64,000 bases of DNA from positions 124,001-188,000 of the forward strand of contig NZ_BAABAU010000004.1 of assembly GCF_039537585.1 (NCBI RefSeq), written 5' to 3'. The notes under the pieces were generated by a model, which was not told where the DNA came from, did not search any database, and saw only the letters and a program-made list of their open reading frames with translations. Source of the stretch: Frondihabitans peucedani. GTDB taxonomy: Bacteria > Actinomycetota > Actinomycetes > Actinomycetales > Microbacteriaceae. Position numbers and translations under genes: made by a program. Each line of letters opens with the position of its first letter. The first letter of the stretch is position 1. Of this stretch, positions 33,260 to 44,259 are shown one piece after another.

Positions 33260-34711
33260 TCACGAGAGCGAGCGGCGGAGTGCCTCGATGAGCCCGGGCC
33301 CGTCCCGCCAGTCATCCGCGTCGAACGTGAGAGCAGACCCCTCCTGGTCGAAGATCGTGAGGACGTCGCCCGCGTCGAATCCGACGAACAGGTCGGAGAG
33401 GACGCGCCCGGAGACGAGACGCTCCGACACGGTGAACAGGGTCTCGCCTGTCAGGACGACCCGCAGATCGTCGCGACTTCCCTTCCCGCCCGTGAAACGC
33501 CATCCTGCGCGTCGCTCCCGCCGACTCAGGGCGGCCGGGGCGACCGGTCGCAAGAGCTGCCGTGGATCCACGACGGCGCCGAGCGCGGCCGCGAGTTCGT
33601 CACCGTCTGGCCCGGCGTATTCGAGGACGAAGCCCCGCTCGAGAGCGGCGGCGACGACGGCTGCGACCCGGTCGGAGTCGAGGTCCTCGGCGACACGCGA
33701 CTCCGCAGCGATGCTCTGGACGGGCAATCCGGCGACCAGCGAGCCCGCCATGCTGAAGAGGTCCTGGGCGAGCGCGGAGGAGCCGGCGTCTCGCACGGCG
33801 CCCAAGGAGCTCGCCGCCAAGGCCAGCGCGTCCTGCGAGACGCCACCTCTCGCGACGTCCTCCAGGGCACTCCGCAGAGCGAGCACGTTCGCGGCCTCGT
33901 CGCCGGGCCCGACGACAGAGAAGGACACGAACGACTCCTCAGGGGTGGCCGTCGAGTAGATGATCTCGACCCGGTCGACGAGCGGCCGCTCGATGACGAG
34001 CCGGTTGTGCAGCTCCTCCAGGACGGCGCGACCGATTGCGTAGGCGTGATCGGCGCTGGGGATCAGGATCGCTAGAGAGGACACCGGAGCAGAGGCCTCG
34101 ACCACTGTCGTCGGCGTGACCCGCGGTCTCTCGGGCCGTCGCCGGACTCCGACTCGGCCGGCTTCACGGACCGGCAGACGACAGGAGAACCCCTCGGGCA
34201 GGGGACCGGTCGCCGAGATCACGGCGTTGTCGGCGACGAGACCGCGCCGCGCCCATTCTGCGACGAGACGCACGTCGAACTCTTCCACCGGGGGAAGGGT
34301 CTCCAAGCCCGGACCCGCCATGCCGAACCAGTACGGCACCGCTGTCGACCCCAGCAGGACGCTCTCCTCAGCACTCAACTCTGCGATCCGCGCTGCCCGA
34401 GCGACTTCGGCCTCGGTGAGGTTCTCGAGACCGTGGATGACCGTCGCGATCTCGGCCAGGTGCTGCGCGACCTCCTGCGAGGTGCCCGAGACCTCGAATG
34501 TCAGACCGAGGTCGTCCTGCAGGAGGCGCCCGGACAGTCGCCGAGGCTGCAGCCGCTGCCAGACGATCTGGCCCAGAAGCCGCGAGATCCCCCGGGTCGT
34601 CGGCGACTCGTCGCGAGCGGCCAGCCCGAAGGTGAGTCCCGCGAACACACGGCCGGGACGATCTGCGGTCTGCGTGGTCAGGCCGTCGTCCGCCCGGATC
34701 GTCGTGATCAT
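33260..34711 (-). CDS. M16-like (insulinase-fold) protein lacking the catalytic motif, with an extra C-terminal domain
   Basis: The 483-residue product has an N-terminal M16-like layout (DRPGRVFAGLTFGLAARDES, then GISRLLGQIVWQRL), but the zinc motif HxxEH that should follow GI is missing, so it cannot be an active M16 protease. A second M16-like half follows (SLAILIPSADHAYAIGRAVL and SALEDVARGGVSQDALAL). The last 85 residues (WRFTGGKGSRDDLRVVLTG...RDGPGLIEALRRSLS) look like a separate small beta-rich domain ending in a helix, perhaps PH-like. ATG 34711 fits the fold's start. A binding or scaffold role is likely; its partners are unknown. Confidence 0.55.
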   Translation of the reverse strand: MITTIRADDGLTTQTADRPGRVFAGLTFGLAARDESPTTRGISRLLGQIVWQRLQPRRLSGRLLQDDLGLTFEVSGTSQEVAQHLAEIATVIHGLENLTEAEVARAARIAELSAEESVLLGSTAVPYWFGMAGPGLETLPPVEEFDVRLVAEWARRGLVADNAVISATGPLPEGFSCRLPVREAGRVGVRRRPERPRVTPTTVVEASAPVSSLAILIPSADHAYAIGRAVLEELHNRLVIERPLVDRVEIIYSTATPEESFVSFSVVGPGDEAANVLALRSALEDVARGGVSQDALALAASSLGAVRDAGSSALAQDLFSMAGSLVAGLPVQSIAAESRVAEDLDSDRVAAVVAAALERGFVLEYAGPDGDELAAALGAVVDPRQLLRPVAPAALSRRERRAGWRFTGGKGSRDDLRVVLTGETLFTVSERLVSGRVLSDLFVGFDAGDVLTIFDQEGSALTFDADDWRDGPGLIEALRRSLS

Positions 34712-34758
34712 CACCTGCCGATTCTGCACCAGCTGCCGGGTGTCGCAGGCTCGACGTC

Positions 34759-34820
34759 GCCGAGATCGCAGTTGTCGTCGCCCCACGGTGCGCGGAGGCG
34801 ACGACTACTGCGATCTCGGC
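34759..34820. terminator. 24-bp inverted repeat (CGAGATCGCAGT family), copy 2
   Basis: The left arm 34759-34782 and right arm 34797-34820 match over 24 bases with one mismatch and a 14-nt loop. The core CGAGATCGCAGT is the same as in the element at 33159-33215. It stands 16 bases after the helicase stop on the minus strand, so it probably terminates that transcript; it also lies upstream of the M16-like gene. Confidence 0.6.
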
Positions 34821-34835
34821 GCGGGGAGGCTACTG

Positions 34836-37070
<2,235 letters not shown>

Positions 37071-37300
37071 GGTTCTTTCCTGGGTTTTGTGAGGTGACGC
37101 ACAATGGAAGAGCACCCGGGCAGCCATTGGCCAGGGACCGTTCGCGGTAGACACTTCGACATCTCGAAGATCGTCACTGCGTGATTCGTCTCAGCAGATT
37201 GCGGAGATTCCGGCCCCGGAGACTTACAAACCCACCCGCAGAGAACTGCGGTGTCTCGAGCCGACCCACCAACGTTACCTGATGAGACAGGCCCGGGCAA
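37071..37300 (-). promoter_or_regulatory. promoter and long 5' leader of the DEAD-box helicase
   Basis: On the minus strand TTGCCC (37300-37295) and TAACGT (37277-37272) form a -35/-10 pair with a 17-base spacer, giving a start near 37265 and a leader of about 195 bases. The leader holds a perfect hairpin CCGCAG/CTGCGG at 37236-37251. No ORF with coding character is seen. A structured leader would fit temperature or autoregulatory control. Confidence 0.45.
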
Positions 37301-37328
37301 CAGGTGCCGAGGAGACTAGACCGGAGTC

Positions 37329-37844
37329 ATGGCAGAGATCACGGTCTGGCAGGGCGACATCACCACCTTCTCCGCGGACGCGATCGTCAACGCGGCGAAC
37401 TCGAGCCTGCTCGGGGGCGGAGGCGTCGACGGCGCGATCCACCGGGCGGCGGGTCCGGGGCTCCTCGCCGAGTGCCGGGGCCTCGGCGGATGCGCGACCG
37501 GTGAGGCCGTCATCACCGGAGCGCACGGGATCCGCACAGCGCACAGGATCATCCACACGGTCGGGCCCGTCTACCGGTCCCACCAGCCCGAGGAGGCTTC
37601 GCGCCTCCTCGCCTCCTGCTACCGCCGCTCGCTCGACCTCGCCGAGGACGCCGACTGCGCGAGCGCGGCGTTCCCTGCGATCTCGACCGGCGTGTACGGG
37701 TATCCGCCGGCGGAGGCAGCTCGCGTCGCCGTGACGGCCGTCCGGAGCTGGCTCGACGAGCACCCGGGCAGCGGAGTCGACCGCGTCACCCTCGTCGCCC
37801 ACTCGTCCGCCGACCGCGCCGTGCTCGAGGCCGCGCTCGCCTGA
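37329..37844 (+). CDS. macro-domain protein (YmdB-like O-acetyl-ADP-ribose deacetylase)
   Basis: The 171-residue product is a single macro domain: [20 protein letters not shown], then [16 protein letters not shown] (the glycine loop that holds ADP-ribose), then HTVGPVY and [12 protein letters not shown]. It should hydrolyse O-acetyl-ADP-ribose or remove ADP-ribose from proteins or nucleic acids. TAGACC ends six bases before ATG 37329. It is divergent from the helicase gene and convergent with the RND permease gene. Confidence 0.9.
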   Translation: MAEITVWQGDITTFSADAIVNAANSSLLGGGGVDGAIHRAAGPGLLAECRGLGGCATGEAVITGAHGIRTAHRIIHTVGPVYRSHQPEEASRLLASCYRRSLDLAEDADCASAAFPAISTGVYGYPPAEAARVAVTAVRSWLDEHPGSGVDRVTLVAHSSADRAVLEAALA

Positions 37845-37862
37845 CGCGGGCGCGCAGGCCGA

Positions 37863-40800
37863 CTACGAGAGCGACTGCACGGGCGCGTGCGCAGCCTCGA
37901 CCGCAGCCCGACGGTCGGCCCGACGCTCTCGCGACGCCTCGACCAGGTAGTAGAGCACCGGCAGCACGATCAGCGTGAGCAGGGTCGACGACACCAGGCC
38001 GCCGATGACGACGATCGCGAGCGGCTGCGAGATGAAGCTGCCGTGGCCGGTGAGACCGAGGGCGAGCGGCGTCAGCGCGAAGATCGTCGCGAGCGCCGTC
38101 ATCAGGATCGGCCGGAGCCTCCTCGACGTGCCCTCGATCAGGGCCTCCCGAACCCGGAGCCCCCGCCTCCGGTACTGGTTCACGAGGTCGATGAGCACGA
38201 TGGCGTTCGTGACCACGATCCCGACGAGCATGAGGAGTCCGATGAGCGACGGGACGCCGAGCGGGATGTTCGCGATCAGCTGCAGCAGGATCGCCCCGAC
38301 CCCGGCGAACGGGATCGACACGAGCAGCAGGATCGGCTGCAGCAGGCTCTTGAACGCGGCGACCATGACGATGTAGACGATCAGGATCGCGACCATCGTG
38401 GCGATGAGCAGGTCGGTGAACGCCGTTCCCTGCTGGGCCGTGACGCCGCCGATGACTGCGCTCGCGCCGCGCGGCAGGTCGACTCCGGCGAGCGCCTTCG
38501 ACACCTGGGTGTTGGCGGCGGAGAGGTCGTCGGAGGCCGGCGTGATGGTGATCGTCGCGCTCCGGACGGCGTTCTCGGTCGTGATCGAGGTGGGTCCGTC
38601 GGCCTGGCTGACCGCCGCGAGGCTCGAGAGCGGGACGGTGCCGGTCGCGGTCGGGATCGAGATCCCCTTGAGGGCGGTGAGCGTCGTCGGCGGCTTCGTC
38701 GGGATCGTGTAGATGTCGACGGTGGTGCCGCTGATCTCGAGTGATCCGACGTCGAACGGCTGGACCGCCTGCGACACGAGCCCGCCGACCTGGAGCTCCG
38801 TCAGCCCGTAGGAGGCGGCCTTGGTGCGGTCGACGACGATGCTGATGAGCGGCTGCGCGGCAGCCAGGTTCGAGGTGGCGCCGGCGGTCGCCGGCAGGCC
38901 GGTCATCGCCTTGAGGACGCGCTGCGACGCGGTCTGCAGGGTCGCGGCGTCGTTCGACGTGACGTCGACCTCGATGTCGTTGCTCGACCCGAAGCCGCTC
39001 GAGGGCTCGACTGTGATGTCGCCCGCGTCGTCCAGCCCGTCGAGCTTCGAGCGGATCGTCGAGGTCAGGGCATCCTGATCGGCGTTCTCGTCGGTGGTGA
39101 TCTGGTAGGTGACGGTGCTGCCGCCGGTGCCGCCGAAGAACGCGGCCAGCGAATTGCCGCTCGACCCGATCGTGAGCTGGACGGTGTCGACGCCCTTCGT
39201 CGAGTCGAGCTCCTTCTCGACCTTCTCGGCCGCGGCGGACTGCGTGGCGAGGCTCGAGGCGGCAGGCAGGACCTGCGACACGGTCAGCGTGTTCTGGCCG
39301 CTCGACCCGAGGAAGTTGGTCTTCAGGAGGAACGCTGCGCCGCCCGACCCGCCGAGGACGAGGACGGCGATGACGATCGTGACGACGGGGTGCTTGAGGG
39401 TCCCGACGAGGACGGGCAGGTAGGCGCGGCGGAGGCGGTCGAGCTTCTCGCGGTGGCCGCCGTCGACGTACGACACGGCCGTCGTCGGAACCGCGCGGCC
39501 CTCGAGCTCGGCGTCGACTCCGGGCCGGCCCGGAGCGTCGTGCTTGTGCACCTTCGGCGCGCGCATGAACCAGTACCCGAGCACCGGGACGATCGTCAGC
39601 GAGACGAAGAGCGACGCCAGGAGGGCGATGACGACCGTGAGCGCGAACGGCCGGAACAGCTCGCCGACCTCGCTCTGCACGAACGCCAGCGGCAGGAACA
39701 CCACGACCGTCGTGATCGTCGAGGCGGTGACGGCTCCGGCGACCTCGCGGACCGCCGCGGTGATCGCGCTGACGCGGTCGGCGCCGGGCACCAGGTGCCG
39801 CTTGATGTTCTCCGTCACGACGATGGAGTCGTCGACCACGCGGCCGATCGCGATCGTGAGCGCGCCGAGCGTGAGGATGTTGAGCGTGTAGCCGGTCGCG
39901 AGCAGACCGATGAACGTGATCAGCACGCTCGTCGGGATGCTGATGGCCGTCACGAGCGTCGAGCGGATCGAGAGCAGGAACACCAGGATCACGAGGACGG
40001 CGAAGACGAGCCCGAGCAGCCCCTCCGTCGAGAGGCTCTCGATCGACTGCTGGATGAACGGCGCCTGGTCGAAGACGACGGAGATCTTCGCGCCGTCGTC
40101 GAGGTTCCGCTCGAGCGACGGGATCTGGTCGCGGATGGTGGTCGACACGTTCACAGTGTTCGACTCGAGGGTCTTGGTGACGGCGATGGTCAGGGCGTCT
40201 TTGCCGTTGACCCGCGAGATCGAGGTGACCGGGGCGCTGGTGAGCTTTACCGTGGCCACGTCGGCGATGCTGGTCGCCTGCAGAGCACCCGTCAGGGCGT
40301 TCTTGGCGCCGGCGAGCGGGAGCTTCTGCACCTGGGCGACGCTCGTCAGCTTCTGACCCGCCTGGATCGACAGCGTCTTGCCGTTCTGCGTGATCTGCCC
40401 GCCGGGCACGAGCGTGCCGTTGTCGTCGAGAGCGTCCTTGATCGCGGACGCCGAGAGGCCGACCGCCGCGAGCTTCGAGGAGTCGGGCTCGATGGTGACC
40501 CGCTGCCCGGCATCGCCGTAGACGGACGCCTGCCGGACGCCGTCGAGCTTCTGCAGCGCGGGCACGGTGATGTTCGTCAGGTCGTCGACGAGCTTCTGCT
40601 TGTCGGACGGACCGCCCGTGACCGCGAGCTGGACGACCGGGAGGTCGTCGAGGCTCCCGCTCACGACCTGCGTGTTCACGCTGTCGGGCAGGGTCACGGT
40701 GTCGATCGCCTGCTGGATCTTCTCCTCCGTCGCGGGGAGGTCGGTGCCGTAGGTGAACGAGGCGGAGATGTTGCTCTCGGAGGTCTGCGAGGTCGCGGTC

Positions 40801-41042
40801 GTCGACTCGAGCCCCGGGATCACCTGGATGGCCTTCTCGATGGGGCCGGAGACGCTGTCGTTGACCACCTGCGGCGAGGCGCCCGGATACGACGAGACGA
40901 TCGCGATCTGCGGGAGCGTGATGTTGGGGATCAGCTCCTGCTTGAGGGCTGTGAGCGCGTAGCCGCCGAAGAGCGCCACGACGATCGTGACGAGTGCGAT
41001 GAGCGCCCGGTTGCGCAGGCTGAAGACCGAGAGGAGATGCAC
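37863..41042 (-). CDS. RND-family efflux permease (AcrB/HAE1-like)
   Basis: The 1059-residue product is a full-length RND permease: FSLRNRALIALVTIVVALFG opens helix 1, followed by KQELIPNITLPQIAIVSSYPG. Both large periplasmic-type loops are present, GRVVDDSIVVTENIKRHL is the helix-4 region, and the C-terminal half repeats the fold (GIVVTNAIVLIDLVNQYRRR). No membrane-fusion protein or outer-membrane partner is nearby, as usual for actinobacterial RND pumps. The start is taken at GTG 41042 because the conserved family N-terminus begins there; ATG 41081 would add 13 residues. Confidence 0.87.
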   Translation of the reverse strand: MHLLSVFSLRNRALIALVTIVVALFGGYALTALKQELIPNITLPQIAIVSSYPGASPQVVNDSVSGPIEKAIQVIPGLESTTATSQTSESNISASFTYGTDLPATEEKIQQAIDTVTLPDSVNTQVVSGSLDDLPVVQLAVTGGPSDKQKLVDDLTNITVPALQKLDGVRQASVYGDAGQRVTIEPDSSKLAAVGLSASAIKDALDDNGTLVPGGQITQNGKTLSIQAGQKLTSVAQVQKLPLAGAKNALTGALQATSIADVATVKLTSAPVTSISRVNGKDALTIAVTKTLESNTVNVSTTIRDQIPSLERNLDDGAKISVVFDQAPFIQQSIESLSTEGLLGLVFAVLVILVFLLSIRSTLVTAISIPTSVLITFIGLLATGYTLNILTLGALTIAIGRVVDDSIVVTENIKRHLVPGADRVSAITAAVREVAGAVTASTITTVVVFLPLAFVQSEVGELFRPFALTVVIALLASLFVSLTIVPVLGYWFMRAPKVHKHDAPGRPGVDAELEGRAVPTTAVSYVDGGHREKLDRLRRAYLPVLVGTLKHPVVTIVIAVLVLGGSGGAAFLLKTNFLGSSGQNTLTVSQVLPAASSLATQSAAAEKVEKELDSTKGVDTVQLTIGSSGNSLAAFFGGTGGSTVTYQITTDENADQDALTSTIRSKLDGLDDAGDITVEPSSGFGSSNDIEVDVTSNDAATLQTASQRVLKAMTGLPATAGATSNLAAAQPLISIVVDRTKAASYGLTELQVGGLVSQAVQPFDVGSLEISGTTVDIYTIPTKPPTTLTALKGISIPTATGTVPLSSLAAVSQADGPTSITTENAVRSATITITPASDDLSAANTQVSKALAGVDLPRGASAVIGGVTAQQGTAFTDLLIATMVAILIVYIVMVAAFKSLLQPILLLVSIPFAGVGAILLQLIANIPLGVPSLIGLLMLVGIVVTNAIVLIDLVNQYRRRGLRVREALIEGTSRRLRPILMTALATIFALTPLALGLTGHGSFISQPLAIVVIGGLVSSTLLTLIVLPVLYYLVEASRERRADRRAAVEAAHAPVQSLS

Positions 41043-41199
41043 GGACGCTCCGGAGAGTAGGGGGATGACGGCTCTTCCCATGGAACACCAGGGCCGCTGA
41101 AGGGCCGCTGATCCACCGGGAGTGCACAGGCCCATCGGAAGTCCACAGACGCCGGATTGGCTCTTTGCCAGGAGGGACGGAGTCGGTTGGATTGCTGTC

Positions 41200-41862
41200 A
41201 TGCCCCCTTCGCTCGTCTGGACCCGCAGGATCCTGCAGCTCGTGGTCGGCCAGTCCGCCTACGGGCTCGGCGCCGCCCTCCTCATCCGGGCCGACATCGG
41301 CCTCGACCCGTGGGACGTCCTGACCCAGGGGCTCTCGGAGCGGATCGGCCTCAGCTTCGGGACCCTGACGATCCTGATCGGCGCGCTCGTCCTGCTCGCG
41401 TGGATCCCGCTCCGCCAGCGGCCGGGCTTCGGGACCGTCCTGAACGTGGTGCTGGTCGGGCCGGCGATCGACGTGGGGCTGGCCTGGTTCCCGGCGGCGT
41501 CGGGGCTCTGGGCGCAGGGGCTGGAGTTCGCGCTGGGCCTGCTCGTGCTCGCGGTGGCCTCGGGCCTCTACATCGGCGCCCGGCTCGGCCCCGGCCCCCG
41601 CGACGGGCTGATGACCGGCCTCCACTCGCGGCTCGGCTGGCCGATCTGGCTGTGCCGGACCCTCGTGGAGGGCACCGTGCTCGTCGCCGGGTGGCTCCTC
41701 GGCGGCAGCGTGGGCGTCGGCACGGTCGCCTTCGCTGTCCTGATCGGCCCGATGGTCGGCCGGACGATCCCGTGGCTGCGCGTCCCGGAGACGCCTCGGG
41801 CCGTCAGCGGGAGCACGTCCGGGGGCCCCTGCCCGACCGGCGCGGACGCCACTCGCGCCTGA
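41200..41862 (+). CDS. YczE/YitT-type membrane protein
   Basis: A 220-residue protein with about five hydrophobic helices. RILQLVVGQSAYGLGAALLI, RADIGLDPWDVLTQGLSE and LGPGPRDGLMTGLHSRLGWP match the YczE family of integral membrane proteins, whose function is unknown. I chose ATG 41200 because the family starts shortly before helix 1; an upstream ATG at 41122 would add 26 residues. The codons for RRILQ carry the 12-bp palindrome GCAGGATCCTGC. It is divergent from the RND gene and precedes the KimA-like gene. Confidence 0.8.
   Translation: MPPSLVWTRRILQLVVGQSAYGLGAALLIRADIGLDPWDVLTQGLSERIGLSFGTLTILIGALVLLAWIPLRQRPGFGTVLNVVLVGPAIDVGLAWFPAASGLWAQGLEFALGLLVLAVASGLYIGARLGPGPRDGLMTGLHSRLGWPIWLCRTLVEGTVLVAGWLLGGSVGVGTVAFAVLIGPMVGRTIPWLRVPETPRAVSGSTSGGPCPTGADATRA
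41225..41236. repeat. palindromic double copy of the window-wide octamer
   Basis: GCAGGATCCTGC combines GCAGGATC and GATCCTGC sharing GATC. It is the only fused copy noticed among about 59 single copies in the window, and it uses the AGG codon inside the YczE-like gene. Confidence 0.8.
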
Positions 41863-41899
41863 CCCGAGCACTGGGGGAATACCGGCGACTCCCCCGGTG

Positions 41900-41927
41900 T
41901 TGACAGGCACCCGGCGGCGATTAGGCT
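41900..41927 (+). promoter_or_regulatory. promoter of the KimA-like transporter gene
   Basis: TTGACA (41900-41905), a 16-base spacer and TAGGCT (41922-41927) form the best canonical sigma-70-type promoter in the window. The -10 ends eight bases before GTG 41936, so the transcript is leaderless and cannot carry a riboswitch such as ydaO. Confidence 0.65.
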
Positions 41928-41935
41928 TGCCCGTC

Positions 41936-44137
41936 GTGACTAACGACGTACGGTCTCCCAAACGCTGGTTGATCGGCGAACCGCTGTCCTCCGAGAAGCT
42001 CGAGGGGCAGCTGCTCCCGAAGCACCTCGCTCTGCCGATCTTCGCGAGCGACCCGCTCAGCTCTGTCGCGTACGCGCCCCAGGAGCTCCTGATGATCCTG
42101 CTGATCGGCGGGGTGGGCTTCCTGACGCTGGCTCCGGGGGTCGCGGCGGCGGTCGTGATCCTGCTGGTCGTCGTCGTCCTGTCGTACCGCCAGCTCATCA
42201 AGGCGTACCCGTCCGGCGGCGGCGACTACGAGGTCGCGCGCAAGAACCTCGGCGAGAAGCCGGGCCTGATCGTCGCGTCGGCACTCCTGGTCGACTACGT
42301 CATGACCGTCGCCGTCTCGGTGGCGTCCGGCGTCGACAACATCATCTCGGCCGTCCCCGAGCTCAACGGGATCCGCGTCGAGATGGCCATCTTCTTCGTG
42401 GTCCTGCTGGCCGCGGTCAACCTCCGAGGCGTCCGCGAGTCGGGCAAGGCGTTCGCTGTCCCGACCTACCTCTTCATCACCAGCGTCTTCGTGATGATCG
42501 TCGTCGCGCTGATCCGCACCGCCGCCGGCAACCCTCCCGTCGCCGAGAGTGCCGGCTACACCGTGCAGGGCGACCAGGTCGCGCACGCGGCGTTCGTCCT
42601 CCTCCTCCTGCGCGCCTTCGCCAGCGGCTGCTCGGCGCTCACCGGCGTCGAGGCCATCGCGAACGGCGTGCCCGCCTTCCGCAACCCGAAGATCAAGAAC
42701 GCGCAGCAGACCCTCGCGCTCATGGGCGGCATCGCCATCGTCCTGTTCGCGGGCCTCGTCAGCGTGGCGCTCATCGCCAAGGTGCACTACGCGGAGGCGT
42801 CCTGCGACCTGATCGGGCTGCAGAACTGCGCGAACACGCCCCAGCCGAGCCTCATCTCGCAGATCGCGACGAGCGTCTTCGGCGCCGGCAGCATCCCGTT
42901 CTACGTGATCCAGGCCGTCACGGCGGCCGTGCTCCTCCTCGCGGCCAACACGGCGTTCAACGGGTTCCCGCTGCTCGGCTCGATCCTGGCGCGCGACACC
43001 TACGCGCCCAAGGCCCTGAACAGCCGCGGCGACCGCCTCATCTACTCCAACGGCGTCATCATCCTGGCCGTCATCGCCAGCGTGATCATGCTGATCTTCC
43101 GCGCCAACGTCACCCAGCTGATCCAGCTCTACATCATCGGCGTGTTCGTATCGTTCACCCTCGGCCAGACCGGAATGGTCCGGCACTGGCTCCGCCTGCT
43201 GAAAGACCCGGCCACTACCGACCGCGGCCAGATCCGCAGGTCGCTGACGATCAACACGATCGGTGCGCTGCTGACCTTCACCGTGCTGGTCGTCGTGACG
43301 ATCACGAAGTTCACCCACGGCGCCTGGATCGTCTTCGTCGTGATGCCGATCCTGTTCACGCTGATGCTCGGCGTCAACCGCTACTACCGCGACGTCGACG
43401 TCGAGGTGGAGGTCGATGCGACGACCACGTTCGGCGCCTCGGGCGACCACGCCATCGTCCTGGTCGGCAAGATGCAGAAGCCCGTGCTGAAGGCGATCGA
43501 CTACGCGATCGCGGCCCGTCACGACTCCCTCGAGGCCATCCACGTGAGCGTGGAGCAGGAGGCCACCGAGAAGCTGCAGAAGCAGTGGGACGAGATGAAC
43601 ATCGAGATCCCGCTCATCATCATCCCCTCGCCGTACCGCGACATCGCCGTGCCGGTCATCAAGTACATCAAGGCGCACCGCGAGGAGTTCGGCGCCGAGG
43701 TCGTCACCGTCTACACGCCGATCTACATCGTCGGCCACTGGTGGGAGGGGCTCCTCCACAACCACCGGTCGCGCAGGATCCGCCAGCGGCTCATGCTCGC
43801 GCACGGCGTCACCGTGGCGCTGGTGCCCTGGCTCCTCGACTCGTCCGAGCTGCTCTACGGCCGCCGGTCGCGGGTGCTCCCGGGCCAGGACCGCCGCGGC
43901 GAGCCCATCCGGCCTGCGAAGCCGCTGCCGCGCACGACCCACGCCAACGCGGCCTCCGCGAAGCAGGCGCAGGAGGCCGCCGACGCCGTCGCCGCCACCG
44001 CGAACCGCGAGCTCGTGTCGGTCGGCAAGGGCTCGTCGTCGAAGGCCCGCCGGAAGGCCGCCGCCGCCCGCTCGACGGCGCGGAACAGCGCCTCGGCGCC
44101 GGCGAAGAAGCAGCAGGACGACGGCTCCGGTCGCTGA
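41936..44137 (+). CDS. APC-superfamily transporter, KimA-like potassium uptake
   Basis: The 733-residue product has about 12 transmembrane helices (residues 30-480) and a C-terminal cytoplasmic domain. PLSSEKLEGQLLPKHLALPI and FASDPLSSVAYAPQE are close to the N-terminus of Bacillus KimA, a high-affinity potassium importer regulated by c-di-AMP, as I recall it. The soluble part (about 490-640) has ALEAIHV-like universal-stress-type strands, followed by a basic Ala/Lys/Arg/Ser-rich tail of about 80 residues. Potassium is the best guess, but amino-acid transport cannot be excluded. The GTG start follows the promoter directly. Confidence 0.75.
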   Translation: MTNDVRSPKRWLIGEPLSSEKLEGQLLPKHLALPIFASDPLSSVAYAPQELLMILLIGGVGFLTLAPGVAAAVVILLVVVVLSYRQLIKAYPSGGGDYEVARKNLGEKPGLIVASALLVDYVMTVAVSVASGVDNIISAVPELNGIRVEMAIFFVVLLAAVNLRGVRESGKAFAVPTYLFITSVFVMIVVALIRTAAGNPPVAESAGYTVQGDQVAHAAFVLLLLRAFASGCSALTGVEAIANGVPAFRNPKIKNAQQTLALMGGIAIVLFAGLVSVALIAKVHYAEASCDLIGLQNCANTPQPSLISQIATSVFGAGSIPFYVIQAVTAAVLLLAANTAFNGFPLLGSILARDTYAPKALNSRGDRLIYSNGVIILAVIASVIMLIFRANVTQLIQLYIIGVFVSFTLGQTGMVRHWLRLLKDPATTDRGQIRRSLTINTIGALLTFTVLVVVTITKFTHGAWIVFVVMPILFTLMLGVNRYYRDVDVEVEVDATTTFGASGDHAIVLVGKMQKPVLKAIDYAIAARHDSLEAIHVSVEQEATEKLQKQWDEMNIEIPLIIIPSPYRDIAVPVIKYIKAHREEFGAEVVTVYTPIYIVGHWWEGLLHNHRSRRIRQRLMLAHGVTVALVPWLLDSSELLYGRRSRVLPGQDRRGEPIRPAKPLPRTTHANAASAKQAQEAADAVAATANRELVSVGKGSSSKARRKAAAARSTARNSASAPAKKQQDDGSGR

Positions 44138-44154
44138 GGCCTGGCCCCGGACGG

Positions 44155-44207
44155 CACCGCTGCGCCCGGGCGCGGGCCCGCGACGGCGCCGCGTGTCGGC
44201 AGCGGTG
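44155..44207. terminator. weak inverted repeat between convergent genes
   Basis: CACCGCTGC (44155-44163) and GCAGCGGTG (44199-44207) are exact inverted copies with a GC-rich 35-base loop. It lies between the KimA-like and LacI-family genes, which converge here. It is a possible terminator only. Confidence 0.3.
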
Positions 44208-44259
44208 ACGCGCCGCGGCGGGATGCGGCTGCCGGGGTGACCCGCCGGAGCCCCGGGGG

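Noticed and set aside
41043-41199. Possible riboswitch or structured RNA between the RND and YczE-like genes
   Set aside because: The repeated AGGGCCGCTGA and GGGAGTGCACAGG-like pieces do not form a stable extended fold by eye, and no known aptamer motif is visible.
37786-42201. A 1471-codon open frame on the minus strand
   Set aside because: It runs in another frame through the RND permease and antisense to the YczE-like and KimA-like genes, and its translation is Arg/Pro/Asp-rich with no domain.
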